Shown here: positions 22,457 through 30,193 of the stretch, piece after piece | Layout: each line of letters begins with the position of its first letter | Numbering within the stretch: the stretch's first letter is position 1 | Origin: a virus | Length of the DNA: 64,000 nucleotides | IMG/VR virus record: IMGVR_UViG_3300036817_000176 | Coordinates: 1 to 64,000 of that record | Strand: one strand, 5' to 3' | The notes under the pieces: model-generated | Told to the model about the DNA's origin: nothing | Databases searched by the model: none | Seen by the model: the letters and a program-made list of their open reading frames with translations, nothing else | Position numbers and translations under genes: made by a program

Positions 22457-23254
22457 TTACTTCTGACGCGCCTGATAGCGGGCGCGGGCCTTCAGAATCT
22501 CACTTTCCTTGTAGACCAGCCCGGCAAGCCCGGACAGGGAACAATCCAGCGGTACCACACCCAGATGCTCGAGACGATCGGAACGCGGCGCCATAACGCG
22601 CGGCGTGCGGATCTCGATACTGCTGTTTGGGGCGGCGAACGCAATCCCTACGCGGGGTACCCGTACCTTGTTGCTGGTTCCATCCGTAAAGGTCAGGGTG
22701 CAGATTGTTTCCGTGCTGCAGGTGTTGCGGATCCGGTAATGCGTTTCGTTGTCACCGGCCAGCAGTTCACGCTCACGCTCGAGCTGACGCAGCAGCGTGC
22801 TGTCGTGGCTCACATCCGCGCCCTGGCGCGCATGACGGATAGCGCGGTCATAGCGGCCCAGAATGCTCGCTTTGGTGTACTTCTTGCTGGTGGTTGCGCT
22901 CCCGACGCCAATGGACATCGAGCGTACCCCGTGGATCACCTGTGGTACCGGCGCCAGCACAAAGGCATTGCTGGGGAAGCGAACCGGGTCCGCAAGGGTG
23001 AGGTCCCGCGCGCGGTTCTCCCACTCCTGGGTGAGGCGCTGCAGCTCCAGAATCTGTTCACTGTCCGACAGCACCGCAACGTGACGGTGTTTGACGACAG
23101 CGGCCGGTGCCTTCAGAGACTCCGGGTCAGTCCGCTCTTCCAGCGGAATGTTCTCTTCTTTAGTTTCGTAATGGACCGAAAAGCTCTCGATGATCTTTAT
23201 AGCGGTATTCCGAACGTTCAAAAACTTTTCGTACCGAGCGATGTCGATGGCCAT
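22457..23254 (-). CDS. Hypothetical protein between pacB and cre
   Basis: 265 residues; AAAGGTAAAACC precedes the ATG at 23254. A helical first half (LERERELLAG, QRLTQEWENRA) is followed by a beta-rich part with ETICTLTFTDGTSNKVRVPR. It has no recognisable domain. It is transcribed leftward against pacB, and its leader holds the second copy of the operator-like element (23331-23350) also found before parM, so it may belong to the lysogenic or plasmid-state programme. In P1 the region between pac and cre carries immunity genes; this could be a functional counterpart, but that is speculation. Confidence 0.6.
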   Translation of the reverse strand: MAIDIARYEKFLNVRNTAIKIIESFSVHYETKEENIPLEERTDPESLKAPAAVVKHRHVAVLSDSEQILELQRLTQEWENRARDLTLADPVRFPSNAFVLAPVPQVIHGVRSMSIGVGSATTSKKYTKASILGRYDRAIRHARQGADVSHDSTLLRQLERERELLAGDNETHYRIRNTCSTETICTLTFTDGTSNKVRVPRVGIAFAAPNSSIEIRTPRVMAPRSDRLEHLGVVPLDCSLSGLAGLVYKESEILKARARYQARQK

Positions 23255-23330
23255 GGTTTTACCTTTGCCTAATGTAACCTCTGAAAAATGCGAGCCTGGA
23301 AGGGCTTTGCCGCTTCATTACTCCGGGTCA

Positions 23331-23350
23331 TATTAGCTCACAAAAGTACC
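23331..23350 (-). promoter_or_regulatory. Shared 20-bp operator-like element, copy 2
   Basis: TATTAGCTCACAAAAGTACC lies 77 bp before the start of the leftward gene at 23254 and matches the element before parM at 16 of 20 positions. No good -10 at 17 bp, so it looks more like a repressor or activator site than a sigma-70 promoter. Confidence 0.5.
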
Positions 23351-23420
23351 GTTTGAAAGAGCTTAGGAAGTGAATCCAGACATTGCGCCAGTACCAAATG
23401 GTAACTGGCTGCAACTTGTT

Positions 23421-23741
23421 TCAGCGGCGTTTAACATCTCTGTTAGCCGCAAAGAGGACCAGGAATAGCCAGAGCAGCGCGCCAGCTATGGTGAAGTGTA
23501 GTTGAGTATTGAAAGCATGGAGGGCGAAAATGCAAAGAGTGATGCCGCATATTCGTACAGCTAAGCGATAAGGCGTCTCCGTTAGGAAGTCGAGTGGGAC
23601 GCAAATTAGGAGAAGTCCGAGCGCGGCCTGAAGTGCAATATCAACGGGAACACGGCTTAACATGCCACCGGCCAGGAATCCACTGGCGGTCGTGCGGGCC
23701 AGTTCGGTCAGTTGTGTTCCGGGGTGCTTAATGTCTGTCAC
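23421..23741 (-). CDS. Small membrane protein, three predicted spans
   Basis: 106 residues; GTG start with GGAG 7 bp upstream. Hydrophobic stretches at about 33-50, 60-78 and 83-100 with a basic end (ANRDVKRR) indicate three membrane helices. It could be a superinfection-exclusion protein or holin-like; nothing in the sequence decides. It is coupled to the upstream leftward gene by a 14-bp overlap. Confidence 0.6.
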   Translation of the reverse strand: MTDIKHPGTQLTELARTTASGFLAGGMLSRVPVDIALQAALGLLLICVPLDFLTETPYRLAVRICGITLCIFALHAFNTQLHFTIAGALLWLFLVLFAANRDVKRR

Positions 23742-23973
23742 TGTGACGCTCCTTCATGGCGGCCACGAACAGGCGACGGATTCTGGCTATTTCGCTCTGG
23801 TGGCTGTCGGGGATCGCAAACTGATAGATGATCCACGCGGACAAGATATCTGAACCTCCACATACGGCTTCCACGTCGGCGATATTCGCCGGGAGCTGAA
23901 GAGAGGCACGTTTGCGTCCGGTGGCGCGGCTGTAAACAAAATCAATATTGTTTACCACTTCTCTTACTTCCAT
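23728..23973 (-). CDS. Hypothetical protein upstream of the membrane protein
   Basis: About 81 residues from the ATG at 23973, which has GAGG 8 bp upstream; a longer in-frame ATG at 24018 lacks a ribosome site. Mixed helix and strand, with conserved-looking ATGRKRASLQLPANIADVE. First gene of a leftward pair that starts next to the lox region. No family recognised. Confidence 0.55.
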   Translation of the reverse strand: MEVREVVNNIDFVYSRATGRKRASLQLPANIADVEAVCGGSDILSAWIIYQFAIPDSHQSEIARIRRLFVAAMKERHSDRH

Positions 23974-24236
23974 TCCTTCGACCTCAACATGTTTCACCCG
24001 TGCTGGCGGGTGGGCCATCTGTATTCTGTCACATAAGTGGGGGCGTGCGGGGTTTTCCCGGTGCGATGGCCGCGGCCGCCAATACTGACAGATATCATGA
24101 ATCTTTGCAGGGGTAACTACATCAGGTCCGCTTTAAAACTGGACCCGGCTCACAATAAGCGGTTTACATATTTTGACATATAGTAACATTGCGATTGATC
24201 TGAGCGAAGTGTCACCCTCATAAAAAGACGTAATTT

Positions 24237-24270
24237 TCAATTCGGACTAATGGCAGTTATTCCGAATTGA
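24237..24270. other. lox-like recombination site
   Basis: Left arm TCAATTCGGACTA, 8-bp spacer ATGGCAGT, right arm TATTCCGAATTGA. The arms are inverted repeats matching at 12 of 13 positions; the match stops exactly at the arm ends. This is the loxP architecture (13-8-13, 34 bp) with an asymmetric spacer, although the arm sequence differs from loxP. It ends 61 bp before the Cre-like gene. Cre at such a site would resolve plasmid dimers and help circularise injected DNA. A second inverted repeat, GGTCC/GGACC (24126-24144), lies upstream. Confidence 0.85.
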
Positions 24271-24331
24271 CCCCATAATACAACAGCGCAACCGACGCGC
24301 CTAATAATTACAAAAATGTGGAAATTCCTTT

Positions 24332-25453
24332 ATGACGCAGCTCATCAATCCCGACGGCGGGAAATTGTTTCCGCCTGAAATCATAAGCAGCATAGATAGT
24401 TTGGATCTCGATGCCTTTTCGCCGGGCGACCTCGGGGACCTCATTCGCCGCGCGCGGCTGCATGGCCATCGTATCGAAAAGCACCCGCGTATCCAGGACG
24501 CCATCAAGCAGAACCTCGAGGCGTTTCAGTTCCGTGCCGGTCGTTACTCCGAGCGCACGCTCGAAGCACTCACCGGTGCCTGGCAGCGCTACGTCACCTG
24601 GTGCAGCCAATATGATGACCGTTCGCCATTACCAGCTGATGTGGCCGACGTGGAAGCCTACCTGACCGAGCGTGCCGGTTCGGTGCATCGCAACACCCTG
24701 GCGATCGACCGCTGGGCCATCGGCCGGGTCAGCCGCGCCGCCGGTTGCCCGGATCCCACGACGGATGAGCGCCTGAAGGACACCTTCGCCTCCCTGGTGC
24801 GGGCTAAGGTCCAGGCGGAAGAAACTACCGAGCAGGCCTCGGCCTTGCGCGAGCTCCACCTCGATCAGCTGGTGGAGCTGTGGCGTGAATCGCCGCTGCT
24901 GGTCTGCAGGCGTGACCTGGCCCTGCTGGTGGTGGCGTATGAAACCCTGCTGCGCGCGTCGGAGGTGGCGAGGATCCGCTGTAGCCATATCCGCACCGGC
25001 AGCGACGGTACCGCCATTCTGACCATCCCTATCACCAAGACTAATCACTCCGGCGAACCGGACAAGGCGCCGCTGTCCCGGCAGGCCATGCGTCTGGTGC
25101 TGGACTATCTGGCCATGTGCAACCGCAAGCTGGAGGGGGATCATTACCTGTTTGGCAAGGCGACGAAGCACAACAAGCCCGCCTATGTCAGCGGACCGCT
25201 GTCGGTCGATACGGTGGAGAACATCTTCGCTCGGGCCTGGGAGGCGCTGGAGCTGGAGACGCTGGGGATCCCGCGCTGGTCGGGTCACTCTGCCCGGGTC
25301 GGGGCCTCGCAGGACCTGGCGGCCGGAGGATATAACACACTGGAGATCATGCAGGCCGGGCGCTGGACCAGTGAGCGGATGGTGATCCGCTACTGTCGTG
25401 ACATTCTTGCCGGTGAATCTGCAATGGCCCGTCGCCGGGCTGGAAAACTGTAG
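24332..25453 (+). CDS. cre: Cre-like tyrosine recombinase
   Basis: 373 residues. The catalytic domain closely follows P1 Cre: ETLLRASEVARIR (R208), ITKT (K236), WSGHSARVGA (H319, R322), EIMQAGRWTS (W345) and the nucleophile Y354 in VIRYCRD. The N-terminal core-binding domain (residues 65-165) matches Cre in length; an extra N-terminal 50 residues precede it. It should act on the site at 24237-24270 for dimer resolution, supporting stable low-copy inheritance with ParM/ParR. A possible -35 TTGACA lies at 24173. Confidence 0.92.
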   Translation: MTQLINPDGGKLFPPEIISSIDSLDLDAFSPGDLGDLIRRARLHGHRIEKHPRIQDAIKQNLEAFQFRAGRYSERTLEALTGAWQRYVTWCSQYDDRSPLPADVADVEAYLTERAGSVHRNTLAIDRWAIGRVSRAAGCPDPTTDERLKDTFASLVRAKVQAEETTEQASALRELHLDQLVELWRESPLLVCRRDLALLVVAYETLLRASEVARIRCSHIRTGSDGTAILTIPITKTNHSGEPDKAPLSRQAMRLVLDYLAMCNRKLEGDHYLFGKATKHNKPAYVSGPLSVDTVENIFARAWEALELETLGIPRWSGHSARVGASQDLAAGGYNTLEIMQAGRWTSERMVIRYCRDILAGESAMARRRAGKL

Positions 25454-25465
25454 GTTATCGCTTAA

Positions 25466-25500
25466 CGGGATGGGCCTGTCTGGAGCAGGCTTACATCCCG
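25466..25500. other. Large hairpin between convergent genes
   Basis: CGGGATG pairs with CATCCCG, with an inner GCCTG/CAGGC stem. It sits between cre and a convergent gene. There is no T-run, so a terminator call is uncertain. Confidence 0.5.
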
Positions 25501-25511
25501 ACCGGCACCCA

Positions 25512-26513
25512 TCAGCCCATATAAATGGAAGGTATTGAACAAAATACTTTACTATGACACTGGTAAACAGCATTCATGTTATAGCCAGCTAACTGTGAAA
25601 GTGCCTCTTCGTTATCTTCTTGAACATAAACATTTACGTTCTTATTCAGTTTTAAAAACGCCTCCATCACTTTCTCTTTATCCATGCCTGCTGGAGCTTT
25701 TGCTTCCATGAAACGAGTGACGTCTAATATGGCAAATTTTATAAAGTAATTGGCGTTTAGATTGAATGCCATCATTAGATTTCCATCGGCAGCAGCAGAA
25801 TAATCAACGTAAGACCTGTCGCTTAATACCACCTTTTTATCGGGGTGAGCATCTGAAATGCCATAGATCGTAGCAGCCGTGCCGAGGCCTTTATTTTCAA
25901 AGAGCTCTCTTACCAGGTGTTCAAGTATTGTCTCGCCCCCTCCTACATCAATTAAAGATAGGAAGATAACTTTCATCCAGTTCAGGTATTGCTCCCGGGT
26001 AACATCAAAATCCCGGCAGATACGCTCTATCCCCCCGTCGTTCCTTTTCTCAAGCAACCGGTATTCTTCCAGCAACTGCTCCTGACTCGGATGATGATCA
26101 GCCAGCACGCCTATTGAGTTAAGGACCTTTTTAATATTGTAGGGGTTGCGGATGAAGTTAAGAAATTTCAGTCGCAGAACATCATTTAATTCTTCGAGAA
26201 TATTTTCGTCATTGGCTTTAATTTTATCCAGAAGCGCAGATGTAGCAGAACCTATTTTAGATTCATATACTCCAAATGCACTTTCGAAATTCTTTCTCAT
26301 CCCTTCATCAAGAAATTCAAATGTATATAAATCAATAAAGCTCAGGTTGCTTTGTATTCCAATCCCATTCACATTTTCCAGTTCAACTGTACATTTCTCA
26401 CGGTCCTTTAAGACAAAAGAATATATTTTTTTGCCTTTGCCGGGAATTGAGTTAAGTCTTTGTTCGACTTGTGATAAATAATGCTGATTCTTGGTTGCAT
26501 CAATATAACTCAT
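25512..26513 (-). CDS. DUF4238 family protein, accessory cargo
   Basis: 333 residues. The start ATKNQHYLSQVEQRLNS followed by KIYSF matches the opening of DUF4238 proteins (N-Q-H-Y-x-x-x-x-L/F), and DRSYVDYSAAADGNLMMAFN with a late YNMNAVYQCHSKVFCS continue the family pattern. The DNA is clearly AT-richer than the flanking genes, uses AT-ending codons, and lies leftward between cre and a small-gene operon, so it looks like a recently gained moron. DUF4238 genes often occur in defence-rich loci; a role against other phages is inferred, not shown. Confidence 0.65.
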   Translation of the reverse strand: MSYIDATKNQHYLSQVEQRLNSIPGKGKKIYSFVLKDREKCTVELENVNGIGIQSNLSFIDLYTFEFLDEGMRKNFESAFGVYESKIGSATSALLDKIKANDENILEELNDVLRLKFLNFIRNPYNIKKVLNSIGVLADHHPSQEQLLEEYRLLEKRNDGGIERICRDFDVTREQYLNWMKVIFLSLIDVGGGETILEHLVRELFENKGLGTAATIYGISDAHPDKKVVLSDRSYVDYSAAADGNLMMAFNLNANYFIKFAILDVTRFMEAKAPAGMDKEKVMEAFLKLNKNVNVYVQEDNEEALSQLAGYNMNAVYQCHSKVFCSIPSIYMG

Positions 26514-26653
26514 ATTAATTTCTCAGTCGTTAAGTGTTACACATGCCAGTAAGGGGTAAGCGAAAATCCACTTTAGCACGGCAGGTCAGCCTGTCCCATA
26601 AACAGGCTTTCCGAACGACGATTTTTGCCAGACTGGGCGATGATTAAAGCGCG

Positions 26654-26896
26654 TCAGCGCAGCCAGGAGCCGACGATCTGCGCCTCATCGCCTGAATTGC
26701 GCGGCAGCCAGGTGAAGCCATTTTGATAAAAGTGGGTATCAATCTCCTGGCGTGACTCCGCCAGTATGGCGATGTTGGTCGTTTCGACCTTGCCACCGCG
26801 GATGTCAAAGCGGCGCGCCACGAAGTGACCCGGGAAGTCTTTGGGCTTGTCGTAGATTGTCCAGAACTCGAGCTTGTTTTTGGCTTGTTTATTCAT
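26654..26896 (-). CDS. Short phage protein, unknown
   Basis: 80 residues, third gene of the leftward operon behind the DHH phosphoesterase. FWTIYDKPKDFPGHFVARR with TTNIAILAESRQEID is a pattern I associate with short conserved phage or plasmid proteins. No function assigned. A hairpin AGCCTGT/ACAGGCT (26588-26608) follows without a T-run. Confidence 0.6.
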   Translation of the reverse strand: MNKQAKNKLEFWTIYDKPKDFPGHFVARRFDIRGGKVETTNIAILAESRQEIDTHFYQNGFTWLPRNSGDEAQIVGSWLR

Positions 26897-27192
26897 TGGG
26901 GCAGCTTTCCGTCGGGGTTAGGGGCCGTCACTGTAACAATCTTACTGCGGGATTCATCCCAGCGGGCGCGGATCCCGTCCACGCCAAAGGGTCCATCGCC
27001 GAACGGCGGCAGGCAACAGTTAACCGACTTCATATCTACACGGGCTTTCAGGCTCTCCAGCGTGTCCCGCACCAGCTCAACGTCGTAGAGGCACAAACGA
27101 TAATAGTTATGCTGGAAGCGCCAGCGATTGAGCTCCGCCATTTCTTTACCGGCGATCCACCACTTTAAACGTTCCTTCAGCCAGTCGATCAT
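26893..27192 (-). CDS. Hypothetical protein in DHH operon
   Basis: 99 residues, overlapping neighbours on both sides (ATGA-type). A Trp/Arg-rich amphipathic N-terminus (MIDWLKERLKWWIAGKEMAE) suggests membrane or protein contact; the C-terminus contains CCLPPFGDGPFG. No family recognised. Confidence 0.55.
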   Translation of the reverse strand: MIDWLKERLKWWIAGKEMAELNRWRFQHNYYRLCLYDVELVRDTLESLKARVDMKSVNCCLPPFGDGPFGVDGIRARWDESRSKIVTVTAPNPDGKLPQ

Positions 27193-28058
27193 ACCTTACC
27201 TCCTAACACCGTCTGCAGGTGGGTGGCCAGTTCGCCGCCGAGCCGCTGCTGCAGGTCAGGAGGCAGGGTGAATCCGGCAGCGCGCTGATGGCCACCGCCC
27301 CCAAACCAGCGCGCCATGATGCTGACATCCACATCGGGGCGATGGGTACGCAGGGAGTATTTACGCGAGCCGTCCGGCATATCGTTGTAGATGGCCACCA
27401 GCTCGGATTGCGGGTGCAGTGTGGCCAGATGGTTACCCAGCTCGGAATGTAGCACGGAGCTGTTCACCACAACCGCGCGCTTGCCAAACAGATCGACGCG
27501 GCGCGCTTTCTTCGCCAGGGACTTCAGCTGGATCTCCTGGCTGGCCAGTAGCGCCGATCCCATCGTCATTTCCCGCTCGCCAATGCCGTCGCGCAGCACC
27601 TCGGCCCAGCGTGCGAAGTCCAGCGGCAGGATGGCCACCCAGGCGTTAATCTCCTCGGAATTGGGGAGCTCCCACTTCCATAAATCCCGGTCGGCGACGT
27701 AAGCCAGCAGGTCCGGCAGCGGTTTATCCGGGTGGAAATAGGCCCACGCCAGCTCGCAACCGGCGCGGTTCATATCGAAAAGCGCATACGGCGCCCCTGC
27801 CAGTTCTTCCCGGGTGGTTTTGTGGTGGTCGATCACCTGCAGCATGAACCGGCTGGCCAGATACTCGCACGTTTCCCGCATGTAGCTGAAATCGAGGATG
27901 AACAGCTCGATGGTGCCGGTCGGTAACGGCGGGACCGGCTCACCGTAGCGAACCGGGATATAGTTGGCGTTATCACCGTACACCAGCCAGGCGGCAAGGG
28001 CGGACGCGAAGCCGTCGGCGTCATTGTGATACAGGACGGCGGTTTTCTTCAGGGACAT
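27189..28058 (-). CDS. DHH/DHHA1 phosphoesterase
   Basis: 289 residues. Motifs in order: HNDADGF (11-17), ILDFSY (D56), IDHHKT (77-79 give the DHH name), VADRDLW, and C-terminal GGGGHQRAAGF of DHHA1. This set coordinates two Mn ions and hydrolyses oligonucleotides, pAp or cyclic dinucleotides. In phages a DHH enzyme could degrade signalling nucleotides used in host defence or recycle oligonucleotides; which applies is inference. First gene of a leftward operon with two small unknown proteins; ribosome site CCGGAGAG. Confidence 0.88.
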   Translation of the reverse strand: MSLKKTAVLYHNDADGFASALAAWLVYGDNANYIPVRYGEPVPPLPTGTIELFILDFSYMRETCEYLASRFMLQVIDHHKTTREELAGAPYALFDMNRAGCELAWAYFHPDKPLPDLLAYVADRDLWKWELPNSEEINAWVAILPLDFARWAEVLRDGIGEREMTMGSALLASQEIQLKSLAKKARRVDLFGKRAVVVNSSVLHSELGNHLATLHPQSELVAIYNDMPDGSRKYSLRTHRPDVDVSIMARWFGGGGHQRAAGFTLPPDLQQRLGGELATHLQTVLGGKV

Positions 28059-28149
28059 TGGCTCTCCGGGTGTTTGAACAGGCGGCCATTAACGCATAAT
28101 GACAAAAGGCCTCTTGCTCCAGATTTACAGACGGGTATGCTTCACAATA

Positions 28150-28158
28150 ACATCCTAA
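28150..28158 (+). promoter_or_regulatory. ACATCCTAA motif, site 3
   Basis: Motif 51 bp before the gene at 28210. CATAAT, a good -10, begins 9 bp after it. Confidence 0.7.
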
Positions 28159-28209
28159 GACGCAGATCATAATCTCGTCGTGTAAATAACCCAGCCCCGA
28201 AAGGAAAAA

Positions 28210-28824
28210 ATGATGCAAGATTCAAACGAGCCAACAACCGTAGCCGAAACCGACCTGCAGCCACTGCCGGAAGCTCACCAGCCAATGGAAGAGGCAGACC
28301 CGGCGGAAGTCCTGCGCAGCGCGATGGCCAGCAACTACCTGCAGCACTGCCTGAACAGCGCCGTGGCGGACAAGACTCACGGTGGCGCCCCACTGGCGGT
28401 GGGCGTGGCGACTGCCGTATCCGGCCTGCTGCTGGCTATCTTCCGTATGAGCCCGGAGCACTTCGAAGAAACGCTCACTGCTGTTTCCCGCGGGATTGGT
28501 GAGATCAAGATTGATGAGACGCACCTGAGTGAGATGCTTATGGGTACATGGGCTGTCGGCCTGTCCCGCAACGGCCAGCTTAACGCTACGCTGGGCCGCC
28601 TGAAGGATATAGCCGACTATGACCGCAATCAGTTCATTGCCCAGCACATGGCCACCCTGGCTGCAGGTAGCCAGGCCCCGGACGCTGTGGAGCCAGAACT
28701 GGCACAACCGGCGCCGCCCGTGGAGGCAGGTAATGCGGATGAGAAACCGGCAGAACTCCCGCGGAAAGTACGTAGCCGCGCGGCGAAGAAACGTCCGGAT
28801 GGTGAGAGTAATAAGACGGCGTAA
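28210..28824 (+). CDS. Hypothetical acidic/Ala-rich protein
   Basis: 204 residues with GAAAGGAA before the ATG. Residues 1-40 are acidic and Pro-rich; 50-150 form a helical core with GVATAVSGLLLAIF and FEETLTAVSRGIG; 165-204 is a basic tail (VRSRAAKKRP). The layout of disordered ends and helical core fits a virion or DNA-bound protein, but nothing is specific. It has its own motif promoter and stands first before the structural region. Confidence 0.55.
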   Translation: MMQDSNEPTTVAETDLQPLPEAHQPMEEADPAEVLRSAMASNYLQHCLNSAVADKTHGGAPLAVGVATAVSGLLLAIFRMSPEHFEETLTAVSRGIGEIKIDETHLSEMLMGTWAVGLSRNGQLNATLGRLKDIADYDRNQFIAQHMATLAAGSQAPDAVEPELAQPAPPVEAGNADEKPAELPRKVRSRAAKKRPDGESNKTA

Positions 28825-29064
28825 ACGGCCGTAGAAACGAAAACCCCCGGCCGAGGCCAGGGGGTCGTAATTGAGCTGGTGTCCTGCTGAGCAGCAGGCC
28901 AACATCAAGAAGCAAGGAAATCGTAGAGGATGACGCGTGCAAATACAATGCTTTTCGCGTGCTTCGTCCGGTTCGCGGCGCTTGCCACCAGCCATGCACG
29001 ACTACGGGGCGCCCTTCTCTGTACCCGGGCGCGGGATCGATGGCTGGTGCTATTGGCTATTTAC
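28825..29064. other. Intergenic region with hairpins, no gene
   Basis: ACCCCC/GGGGGT hairpin with inner GGCC/GGCC (28842-28866) directly after the stop may act as a terminator, though no T-run follows. A second perfect hairpin CCTGCTG-AG-CAGCAGG lies at about 28881-28896. No open reading frame with a ribosome site. Confidence 0.45.
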
Positions 29065-29073
29065 ACATCCTAA
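29065..29073 (+). promoter_or_regulatory. ACATCCTAA motif, site 4
   Basis: A -10-like TAATAC begins exactly 10 bp after the motif (29084-29089), so transcription should start near 29095. Confidence 0.7.
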
Positions 29074-29094
29074 CCTTATTGTGTAATACTGTTT

Positions 29095-29197
29095 GTGACG
29101 GCCCGAAATACGATAGGTGCCGTCACCTCTGTTGTCATTTCTCGACATTGTTCTGCTCATTTATCTTTTTAAGCGCCTTCGGGCGCTCTTTTTTTAA
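29095..29197 (+). ncRNA. Candidate short RNA or attenuated leader
   Basis: Transcription from motif site 4 would begin at GTGACGGC, which pairs with GCCGTCAC after 16 nt (about 29095-29126). About 70 nt later a strong terminator follows (29172-29195). The gene start lies beyond the terminator, so the promoter would yield either a short RNA of about 100 nt or read through into the gene under antitermination. Confidence 0.45.
29172..29195 (+). terminator. Rho-independent terminator
   Basis: AGCGCC-TTCG-GGCGCT followed by CTTTTTTT. Lies between the promoter motif and the start of the gene at 29208. Confidence 0.85.
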
Positions 29198-29207
29198 GGG
29201 GCTAACC

Positions 29208-29873
29208 TTGAGTCAATCAACACCTGCGCCCATTAACGTCCTGGCTGTCTCGCTGGCCACCCGGCAAGCTCCTGTCATGCTCACCGGCACGCTCACCACC
29301 AACGCCCTTCACGTTATCAGCCTGACGCCGCTCCCCCGCTCTATTGCACAAATTCGTGAGCGCATGGAGGCCATGGCGGCGCGCACCGAGTCGGGTGCAT
29401 TCGATGCCACGATCATGATAGAGGACCCGACCGGGCTGATGACCGGCATGGGTTACCGCGTGCGCCTCGATGACAAGACGGCAGACGATCGGCCGGTGCT
29501 CGCGCTGGCCATGGAGCGTTACCGCGCGCTGACGGCGATGGGCGGCCTGTATTACCCGGGCGACAACCCGAGCCAGTACCAGATCAGCGATGCCATCATG
29601 AATATCAAGATGGGCGACAACGGTAAGGCGGTCTATGAAATCGACTGGGCCCAGCTGAAGGATGCCTCCCGCGTCCTGTTGCTGCTGATTTACGGCGCAA
29701 TGTGCCAGGGTCCGATGCACGCCACCTATCTGGAGCGCCTGTTTTCCGGGCTCTCTCACGACGGTGACGATTCGGTTCGCCTGACCTCGTTTCGCGCCCT
29801 GACGGTCGATTATGACCGTGAGCAGGCGCTGTCCACGCCGCAGGTGGCCGGACTACGGGAGGGCTGGTTATGA
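29208..29873 (+). CDS. Hypothetical protein, first gene of the tail region
   Basis: 221 residues from the TTG at 29208, preceded by AAGGGG; the frame is open further left but those starts lie within the promoter and terminator region. Contains FDATIMIEDPTGLMTGMGYR and a long helix. Overlaps the gp53-like gene by ATGA. Probably a tail or baseplate component by position; no family recognised. Confidence 0.6.
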   Translation: MSQSTPAPINVLAVSLATRQAPVMLTGTLTTNALHVISLTPLPRSIAQIRERMEAMAARTESGAFDATIMIEDPTGLMTGMGYRVRLDDKTADDRPVLALAMERYRALTAMGGLYYPGDNPSQYQISDAIMNIKMGDNGKAVYEIDWAQLKDASRVLLLLIYGAMCQGPMHATYLERLFSGLSHDGDDSVRLTSFRALTVDYDREQALSTPQVAGLREGWL

Positions 29874-30193
29874 CCGAACTCTCCCGTCTTTCCTCGCTCA
29901 ACATCGATGACGACATCCTGCGCTCCTACCTCTTCGCTTCCCTGCGCGCCTACGTGGCCGATGAATCCAACGCCGACGTGCTGGAGTACGAGATACGCCT
30001 GGATGAGGAGTACCGGCGCGACCTGTCCGCTTACCGGGTGTATGGCAACGCCGATCTGCGCTGGGTCTTCTCTGTCGTGGCCGACGTGGAGGATGAGGCC
30101 GACCCTATGCCGGTGGGCACCGTGCTGCGCCTGCCGACGGCGGCCTGGTTACGTGAGGAGATCCGCCACTTTGCTGAAGGTGGAGGTCTGTAA
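29870..30193 (+). CDS. Baseplate wedge protein, T4 gp53-like
   Basis: 107 residues. After a short helical start, the pattern RRDLSAYRVYGNADLRWVFS and then LRLPTAAWLREEI follows the gp53/LysM-like wedge family (Y-x-x-Y-G-x-x-x-x-W, then a P-x-G-x-x-L-x-I/L-P strand). These proteins help join wedge subunits in contractile tails. Coupled to the genes on both sides. Confidence 0.55.
   Translation: MTELSRLSSLNIDDDILRSYLFASLRAYVADESNADVLEYEIRLDEEYRRDLSAYRVYGNADLRWVFSVVADVEDEADPMPVGTVLRLPTAAWLREEIRHFAEGGGL

Noticed and set aside
28959-29207. Upstream extension of the 29208 gene
   Set aside because: It would place coding sequence over the motif promoter and a strong terminator; the TTG at 29208 has AAGGGG upstream.
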